The notes beneath the pieces were generated by a model. That model had not been told where the DNA came from, searched no databases, and was given only the letters and a program-made list of their open reading frames with translations. A stretch of DNA of 64,000 nt from Coptis chinensis (Eukaryota; Streptophyta; Magnoliopsida; Ranunculales; Ranunculaceae), in assembly GCA_015680905.1 (NCBI GenBank), contig CM027378.1, positions 77,529,501-77,593,500 on the forward strand, read 5' to 3'. Numbering within the stretch: position 1 is the stretch's first letter; the number at the start of each line of letters is the position of its first letter. Below, one piece after another: positions 56,399 through 64,000 of the stretch. A program made the translations under genes and the position numbers.

Positions 56399-59300
56399 GA
56401 AAATTCTCTATGCCATGGAATTTCAGAGGACCTTCGAGTGTCTGCTCTCACTGTGGTGCTATACTTTGGTATGAGGAAAGGAACACAAAATATAGGAGAC
56501 CCAAGAATCCAAAGTTCACCATCTGTTGCCAACAAGGGAAGGTAAAATTGCCATTACTAAAAGAACCTCTGAGTTTTCTAAAGCAGCTCATGGACTACAA
56601 TGGGGGACCTAGATCAAGAAAATTCAGAGAAAATATACGGTCATACAATACGATGTTTGCTATGACATATATGGGCGGAAAAATAGACAAGGATATAAAC
56701 AAAAAAGGTCGTGGACCCTATGTTTTCAAATTGACCGGGCAAAATCATCATAAGATAGGTTCTTTACTGCCAATGCTAGGCCAGAAGCCAAGATTTGCTC
56801 AGTTATATATACATGACACAGAAAACGAAGTTCAAAACCGAGTGGATTTTTTGAAAAGAAAAGAAAAAGAAGATCCGAAAAACATAGATAAAGAAATTGT
56901 CGACAGATTGATAAAAATGTTCAATGTTGAGAATAATCTAATAAAATCTTTCAAAACAGCAAGAGAAAGATTCCGAGAGTCTGATTTGATCCACGTGCGC
57001 TTGAGAATCATTGGAACGCAAAACAAGGATGCAAGGTAGTACAACATACTAGAGGCAGCAGAAGTCGCTGGATTAATTGTTAGAGACGGAAATGAAAATA
57101 ATAACGATAGAGATGTAATTGTCGAGAAAAGATCATAAGGCTTAAAAAGGATGAATGAGTTACAACCAACCTTTATGGCTATGCAGTATCCTATTCTTTT
57201 TCCATTTGGAGAAGACGGTTTCCATTTGAACATTTTAAAAAATAATGTACGTGGAGGTAAGCTGACAAAACGCAATACAGTAAGCATTAGAGAATTCTAT
57301 GCTTACAGGCTTCAACATAGAAAAAATGAAGGACATACACTGATGAGAGGTGGACGTCTTTTGAGCCAGTTAGTAGTTGATGCAGAAACAAGCGTAGTGG
57401 AGCTCCGTCTATGTTGGATACGTGATAACCAGAAAAAGATCATATCAGAATTATACCAAGGTCTCCAAGATGCAGTTGTTCTCGGAGAAACAACACCAGC
57501 TTCAGTTGGAAAAAAATTAGTTCTACCTTCTTCATTTACAGGAGGTCCAAGATATATGGTTCAAAGCTATCAAGACGCAATTGCTATTTGTAGATATGCA
57601 GGATCACCAAATCTTTTCATCACATTTACCTGTAATTCTAAATGGCTAGAGATAGAAGAATTCACCACCTTAGTGGGGCTAAAACCATAAGATGACCCAT
57701 TAATTGTAGCTCAGGCATTTAAGATCAAGCTAGATCAACTCATGGACGATTTATGTCGAGGTCAACACTTCGGAAAGGTTATGGTAGTTATTTTCTAGAT
57801 GTCTCTCCTTCTGTCTCACTGACGAATCTAATTTATTCAATTTTAGTTGAACTTCCTAATTAACTATATATTAATTAATATTAACATCAGCCAAAGTGGC
57901 TAATTATTTATTTTCATTTGGACTTTGAACTTCAAACTTTAGCCTCTAAGTCAATAGAGACTTTTGTTTCTCTGTCCTTATTACCTTTTTGTGTATTTAA
58001 TCTAACTGATTTCCTCTTTGCAGTTGTTTACACAATTGAATTTCAAAAAAGGGGACTACCACATGCTCATATATTGTTGTTCCTGCACGACAAACTGAAA
58101 ACTCTATCAGACATCCAAACAATCATCTCTGCCGAGCTGCCTGATGAAGTCGATGATCCATTAGGATTTCAAGCCGTAGTCCAATACATGATACATGGTC
58201 CATGTGGCACAGAAAATGAAAAATCTCCTTGCATGGATGAAAATAAATGCACTAGGAAATTCCCAAAGAGATTTTTTGCAAATGAAAACAACCATAGATG
58301 AAAAAGGATTTGCTGCTTACATGAGAAGAAATGATTCCAAATTCGCTATAACAAAGAAAGGGAAAAAAGTTGATAACAGTTGGGTTGCTCTGTACAACAG
58401 AGATTTGATCGTCAAATACCAAGCACACATAAATGTCGAATTCTGCAACCAAGGAAAGTCTGTTAAGTATTTGTTCAAATATGTGCACAAGGGTGGTGGT
58501 AAGAGCAACATTTGTTATTGAGGAGAACATCCAGAATGGCGAATCAAATGGAGAACAGGTTATACGTGAAGTTGACGAGGTCAAACAATATCAAGACTGT
58601 CGTTATCTATCAGCACATGAGGCAGCTTGGAGAATTCTCGATTTTCACATTCAATATCGAAACCCAGCAGTCGAACGTCTTTCATTCCACTTGGAAAACC
58701 AACAACCTATCATATACCAAGATAGTGATTATATACCTGATGTGGCAAATAGGAGTGGAGTGCACAACACTCAATTCACCGAGTGGATGAAGACAAATGT
58801 AGAGAACGAAGATGCAAGGCAATTGACATATGCTGAATTTCCTACAAAATGGGTCTAGGATGCAAACAGTGACAAGAAATGGACAAGAAGGAAATCAGGA
58901 AGAACTATAGGCAGGATATACTATACCCCACCGACAACAGGTGAACAGTTTTATCTTCGTCTACTTCTTAACACGATGAAGGGTCCAACGAACTTTAAAG
59001 AGATAAGAACAGTAAATGGAAAAGTGCATCCGACCTACAAGTCAGCGTGCCTCGCACTAGGACTGTTGGAAGACGATGGTGAATGGCATGAAGCAATCAA
59101 AGAAGCAGCAATTTCAACATTACCAAAAACATTGAGGCAAATGTTCGTCACTCTTTTGATGTACTGTGAGATAACCGATCCTTTGGAACTATGGAACATA
59201 AATTGGAAATTACTTTCTAAGGACATTCTTTTTAACGAAAGAAACAGACTCATGAACGATGAACTGACACTCACTAATGAGGAAATTCAAAATTGTGCAC

Positions 59301-60994
59301 TCTACAAGATTGAGAGATTATTAAACAAGTACAATAAAAAACTCAAAGACTTTTCAGAAAAACTAATTCCTGACATGTCGAAAGAGTATGATGTTGGTAA
59401 AGGTAACAAATTGCTTCAAGAAGAGCTGTGCTACAATAGGGTAGCCCTCGACAAAGAGTTCTCCGAGCATCACAAACAGCTAAACAGTGATCAAATGAGA
59501 GTTTTTGACGCAATTATCAATGCAGTAGAGGAAAAAATAGGAGGCCTATTTTTTGTGTATGGCAGCGGAGGAACTGGGAAAACATTCCTTTGGAACACAA
59601 TCCTAGCGAGATTGAGATCACAGGGGAAAATTGTGTTGGCAGTAGCTTCTTCAGGTATAGCATCTCTATTAATGCCTGGAGGAAGAACTGCACATTCCAG
59701 ATTGAAAATTCCTATAGACATTGATGAATACTCATGTTGCAACATCGGCCAAGGCAGCCATTTGGCTGAACTCATATGCGAAATGGATCTTATTGTGTGG
59801 GATGAGGCACCAATGAATCATAAAGATGCTTTTGAAGCAGTGGACAAAACCTTGAGAGATCTGATGCAATTTAAAGATCCACAATCCAATACAAAAGTCT
59901 TTGGAGGAAAAACAGTACTCTAGGGAGGAGATTTTAGGCAAACTCTACCCGTTATCGCAAAAGGAAAAAGAGAACAAGTGGTCTGCACTTCACTAACTAG
60001 ATCTCACTTGTGGGACCAATGCAAGGTTTATCTACTGACAAAAAATATGCGACTTAGAGACGAAGACCTTGATATAGAAATGGTTGAGTCCATATCCAAA
60101 TTCAGCAAGTGGGTCCTCGATTTAGGAGAAGGAAAGTTGCCTACAATTGCTCTTAATAGTAACAAAGAGCCAACTTGGATAAAAATCCCAGACGATCTTC
60201 TCATTCCGCCTGGAGAGAACGGCATTAAAGAAATCATGTCTAGCATGTACCCTGACATTGAGAACAACTATACGAAGCTGGAATACTTGAGAGACAGATG
60301 CATTTTGACACCAAGAAATGATTGTGTCGACGAAGTTAACTCATTCGTCCTTTCGACATTGGAAGGAGACTATAAAAAATACCTGAGTGCGGACTCAATA
60401 AGCCCAATGTGTGGAAATATTCAAAATCAAGATATTTTGTATCCGACAGAGTTCTTTAATACGATAGAGTTGTCTGGGATTCCAAATCATGCACTCGAGC
60501 GGAAGCGTGGCATACCCATTATGCTCCTCAGAAACACAAACCCGAGTATGGGCATGTGCAATGGCACAAGGCTGATCGTCACTAAACTAGGAGAAAGGGT
60601 TATCGAGGCACAAATTATAACAGGAAGGAATATCGGAAAAAGGGTTCCCATCCATTACATCGTCATGTCTTCAAACGAATCAAAATGGCCTTTCATTCTA
60701 AGACGACGACAGTTTCCCGTAAAAATTTGCTTTGCGATGACAATCAACAAGAGCCAGGGTCAAACTCTAAAACATGTTGGAATCTACCTTCCTATACCCA
60801 TTTTCAGCCATGGACAACTGTATGTTGTTGTTTCCCATACCACGTCACGAGAAGGATTAAAGATATTGATAGACAATAAAGAAAATAAACCATACGGTCA
60901 TACAGAGAACATTGTTTACCATGAGGTTTTCAACAATCTATTAATAGGTATGTCAACTAGACATGATCCGAACACAACATCTCTTAATCTATGA
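56399..60994 (+). pseudogene. Helitron Rep/helicase (HUH endonuclease plus PIF1-like helicase)
   Basis: A CxxC...CC motif (VCSHCGAILWYEER, ICCQQGKVKLP) opens the protein, followed by the Helitron-like N domain (FMAMQYPILFPFGEDGF, GSPNLFITFTCN). After an intron at about 57778-58023 comes the HUH motif in QKRGLPHAHILLF and the Tyr region KYLFKYVHKG. The SF1B helicase has GSGGTGKT (Walker A), DLIVWDEAPM (Walker B), GGDFRQTLPV, and TINKSQGQTL near the C-terminus. Rep nicks and joins single strands during rolling-circle transposition. Stops at 57037, 57136, 57688, 58856 and 59921, plus two frameshifts (near 58300 and 58505), show decay. Each catalytic motif is intact. Confidence 0.88.
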
Positions 60995-61358
60995 ATATAT
61001 ATTTAATACCACTGACCAAATGTTATTATCAAACTTTTCAGAATAAATTTCATAGCGGCTACACATGGAAATTGAAGAACAGCAAGCAACACAGCTCAAT
61101 CACATGGTAAGATTATCAAACACAAATGTATTACGACCAATTGCACTCGCATACATATTTTTATTTTATTTTTATATCTAACTAAATTCTAATACATTCT
61201 TTTTATTGTGCACACATGAGATAATAATGTCAAAGCTGAAGGCATTGCAAGACATATATATTCTCATGATTATTTTTTTAATCAATTTTAAACACTATGT
61301 ATTTTCTATTTCTATTACTGACTTATACATAATAAATTAAGTTGATTACCTTAGTAAA
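60995..61358. other. Helitron 3' flank, nothing recognised
   Basis: AT-rich with homopolymer runs. I looked for a CTRR end preceded by a GC hairpin and did not find one, so the element seems to continue into the gene fragments. Confidence 0.45.
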
Positions 61359-61469
61359 CATGATACCAACAAGGTAACCCCACCCAACGATGATATATAT
61401 CCCAATGGCATTTATTATTCCTTTTGGTCCACTCCGATCTGCATTTTTTATTTCCTCTATCTTTTAGGT
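61359..61469 (-). pseudogene. BAT1-like amino-acid/GABA permease fragment
   Basis: The sequence EEIKNADRSGPKGIINAIGI followed by YIIVGWGYLVGIM matches the (T)EETKNADxxGPxGIIxxIGI + xIIVGWGY segment of plant bidirectional amino-acid transporters (APC family). It is one transmembrane segment only. Upstream in the same orientation the similarity is lost. Confidence 0.7.
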
Positions 61470-61639
61470 AGATCCCTGAAACTCTCTTAACCCAATATCC
61501 TGGCTGTTTCCATTTTAGAAGCTTTCTTTCTTGGGAGACGTACTGCGACGAAGTAGATAACACAATAAATTTATTGTAGAGGAAAGGATAATTCGAGTTA
61601 GCAACAACTACAGAAAACAAAGGGGAAGGACAATTTTAT

Positions 61640-62165
61640 TTAATTTAACCATGTATAATATGTATCAAATTACCTTTGGGAGCACAATACACCTTCGATC
61701 GACTTTTGGGTATTGTTTTAAAACAATGAGAAGCGACAATAGCTCTTGAACCGGATACTCCAGCTTTTGCAACACTGGCAACCCAAGGTGACAACATACC
61801 AATTTCTTCAACATACCTGACCATCAAACACAATGGAAGATTATAATTGAAAACAGTGTCTTTTTCAAAGCAGCATAGAAAGCATTTAACTGGCGTTTTA
61901 TATGTGGGATGTGCGAGAATTAGTGTGTAATGTAAGTGTCAGCAATAAAAAAAAATGGGACAAATGATGATAGTGATGATGATGGTGGTAAAATGGAAGA
62001 CATGGACCCACTTCCACATATCTGGAACATTTATGGGCTAAGCAAAATAGAATCCCGCACTACTCCTGATCTGAGACCTCTCCATAAGGTATGCCATCCT
62101 TCCAATGATATAATATCTGCAGTCCTTTTAACCTCATGAACAGAGGGTGGCTTTCCAGACCTAGT
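61640..62165 (-). pseudogene. unidentified exon fragments
   Basis: Two open, splice-site-flanked pieces: about 61664-61815 (YVEEIGMLSPWVASVAKAGV, then SGSRAIVASHCFKTIPKSRS) and about 62000-62165 (EYPWMMTRSGKPPSVHEVKR, then IISLEGWHTLWRGLRSGVV). They read like coding exons but I cannot assign a family. They lie between the permease and MORC fragments and share their strand. Confidence 0.4.
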
Positions 62166-62418
62166 CATCATCCAGGGATACTCTTTCAGAGAACTAACCA
62201 TATTTGGATGCTATGCTATATATTTGTGTGAAGTTGCATATACACTTGCCCCCCAAACTCATTCCTACCTCCGTCAATTAAAATCACCACACATGGCTGA
62301 ATTTTTTTACTAAAAAAAATAACTTTCTATTGCATATAGTAAAAGTTAATTATTGACGGTGACCCTTTACCAGACCAAAAAGAATTATAACCATAAGAAG
62401 CAATTGAAAATAGCTCAC

Positions 62419-63454
62419 CTCAATCAATCAGCCATGCCAATACAAAAATATTCCACTATTCATCCTTTGCCATTCTACTTGAGAACGACCAAGAATGAGC
62501 TGAACAGGTTTTCCCAGGATATGACCTTTTCTAATAGCCGTCTTATTCAAAGATTTTGCCAATGGACAACTTTTGACCTCAAAAGAAGTCATCCATCAAT
62601 CAATGAAACAAGTTATATGAAATGCAACCAGAAAGTGAACAATAACATTAACAATATGGACTATGAAGTTACCAGTGACCCTTGAACCTTGATCTTCAAT
62701 CGAGGATCCAAAAAGATAACTTCTCAGTAGGATCGGAGGGAATAGTCCAAAGGGACCTATAAGAAAAAAAAAAGGAAAAACTGAAATAACAAATACTAAT
62801 TGCAAAAGTAATAACTAAAAAAAAATCAACCCATATAAACTAAAAGCAGTAGAGTAAGATAATAAACTATATGCGGTATAATAAGTTGATTTATAACTTA
62901 AAGAAAACTACAAAACCTTCTTCCTACAGAAATGTTTCAGACTTCAAATAGAATGTGATAATTACCAACCTTCTGGCTGATCTGACCAGGACGCATCCTG
63001 ATCCTTCTAGACCGAATAAAAATGTCACCTTCAGACAAAGTATCCTTTCCATACGACCAATCCAAACAGTAATCCGACCCCCATTCATCCAAATTCCATA
63101 TGTATATTTGTGTCCCAACCCCTCTAAGAGTAATAGTGTCGCAATGAATTACTCATCAAAAGGTGAAAATTCCTTTATAATTCTCAGATTATATTTAGCT
63201 AAAGGTCAGTATGAACGCGCTTAAGTCAAATTCCATCGTAAGGCCCTGCCTAGCATAGCTTACAATTGGAATTTCCAAAATCTACAGTCATATCAATTAA
63301 TTAGATAAAGCAAAACAAGGAAAACAAACATAAGAAATTGGTGATAACTTACATCTTTGCCTTCATTTAATGATTGTGGCAGGAAACCTATAGATCTCGA
63401 TTTGGCAGTCTGGGTAAGAACAATGGCATCCCTTCCGATTTTCATGGATCAAGT
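62419..63454 (-). pseudogene. MORC-family GHKL ATPase fragment (several exons)
   Basis: Consecutive exon pieces: MKIGRDAIVLTQTAKSRSIG to SLNEGKD (63454-63353); EIPIVSYARQGLTMEFDLS, IIKEFSPFDE and, after a stop and frameshift, VGTQIYIWNLDEWGSDYCLD with RSRRIRMRPGQISQK (63283-62966); VPLDYSLRSY-stop-EVIFLDPRLKI (62756-62670); and SCPLAKSLNKTAIRKGHILG with SGIFLYWHG-stop-LIE (62580-62419). This is the MORC S5/transducer region. MORC proteins compact and silence heterochromatin with RNA-directed DNA methylation. Introns are retained. At least five nonsense changes are present (including CGA to TGA). Confidence 0.82.
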
Positions 63455-64000
63455 CTGATAATCACAATCAGGAATGTGCATATCATGGAGATGAGATTCA
63501 CTTTCATGAGTCAACGTTAGCTTCAATATTACAAGATTAATCAGAAATTCAGAATATTGATATACTTAACGACACATTAGATTGTCTGTGGTGCGGCTAT
63601 TCAAAGGCCTCTCTTCTCTCTCTCTCTCTAGCGTCTTGACTTCAAATGCGATATGACAGCCATTCCTGTGTTTCAATTGTATATAACATTTTGTTGGTTG
63701 GCAACATACAATGTAATAACTTCTATTTTGGTTGGGAACATTCAATGTATTCACTAATCCAAATCCTCGATTGAGTTACAGAATAGAATTGTAGCAAGGA
63801 GCTACCAGGCCTCTTTACACACAAGCCATAGAGAACATTCAATAACCCAAATTCCGTCATGTGACAAGATGTCCCAAGTTCTCTCTTGAAACTAGAGCAA
63901 GCATAAGCCCAATAAAAAAATGTATATGTAATCCTTTGTTAAGATCAGCTTAAAATTCTACTAAGCCGTTTAAAAAAGTAAAACAAACAAATGGCAATAA
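63455..64000. other. no feature recognised up to the window edge
   Basis: A CT/GA microsatellite (TCTCTTCTCTCTCTCTCTCT region, about 63610-63632) lies within otherwise unclassified AT-rich sequence. Earlier MORC exons would be expected here on the minus strand, but I cannot identify them. Confidence 0.4.

Larger units (their letters stand above)
28480..64000 (+). mobile_element. large Helitron, nested with CACTA and LINE insertions; 3' end outside window
   Basis: The left terminus TCACCTCTCTCTATATTAAAG follows an A and resembles plant Helitron 5' ends (TC then CTATATTAAAG). A splice donor at 29031 and an acceptor at 51086 join a leader to the start of a Rep/helicase gene ending at 60994. Removing the two CACTA elements and the LINE leaves about 13 kb inside the window. 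Host-gene fragments lie on the opposite strand both before and after the gene. No CTRR hairpin terminus is seen up to 64000. The extent is inferred. The presence of a Helitron gene is certain. Confidence 0.6.

Overview
This window looks like plant nuclear DNA, most likely from a eudicot. It is AT-rich and intron-bearing, it is dominated by plant transposable elements (RNase H-bearing L1-type LINEs, a Tat-type Ty3/gypsy element, CACTA, Harbinger-like and hAT-like elements, and a Helitron), and every recognisable host-gene piece is most like a plant gene. I cannot name the species. I see no intact host gene, no rRNA or tRNA gene and no CRISPR array.

Layout. (1) 1-1552: a plant ribosomal-protein-like promoter and the first exon of a mitochondrial-type bS6 gene. 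(2) 1566-8935: a full-length but decayed LINE (minus strand) between perfect 13-bp target duplications. (3) 9817-11174: a Harbinger-like element holding a GGT-rich minisatellite and a nested hAT-like element. (4) 12745-28240: a rearranged block. A 56-bp satellite array, a ~6-kb LINE and a Tat-lineage Ty3/gypsy element are each split in two, with the halves in opposite orientation. A single inversion of about 16453-26392 explains all three splits. (5) 28480 to the right edge: what I read as one very large Helitron. Its leader ends at a splice donor near 29031 and its coding exons resume at 51087. The Rep/helicase reading frame ends at 60994. Two CACTA elements (29154-38450 and 41869-50820) and a 5'-truncated LINE (51607-55873) sit inside it.

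Host-gene fragments are scattered on the strand opposite to the Helitron gene: seipin, membrane steroid-binding protein, autoinhibited Ca2+-ATPase, a MORC ATPase, a BAT1-like amino-acid transporter and several unidentified exons. Separately, the first CACTA element encodes a TNPA-type protein ending in a Ulp1-like cysteine protease. One large intron of that gene holds further fragments: a receptor-like kinase, a BADC protein, an IQD protein and an RNase H.

The nesting gives a relative chronology. The Helitron and its cargo came first. CACTA-2 later split the Ca2+-ATPase exon, and a LINE entered a Helitron intron. In the left block the LINE entered the satellite and the gypsy element inserted nearby; the inversion came after both. 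Almost every coding region carries premature stops, many consistent with cytosine-deamination decay (TGG to TAG, CGA to TGA).
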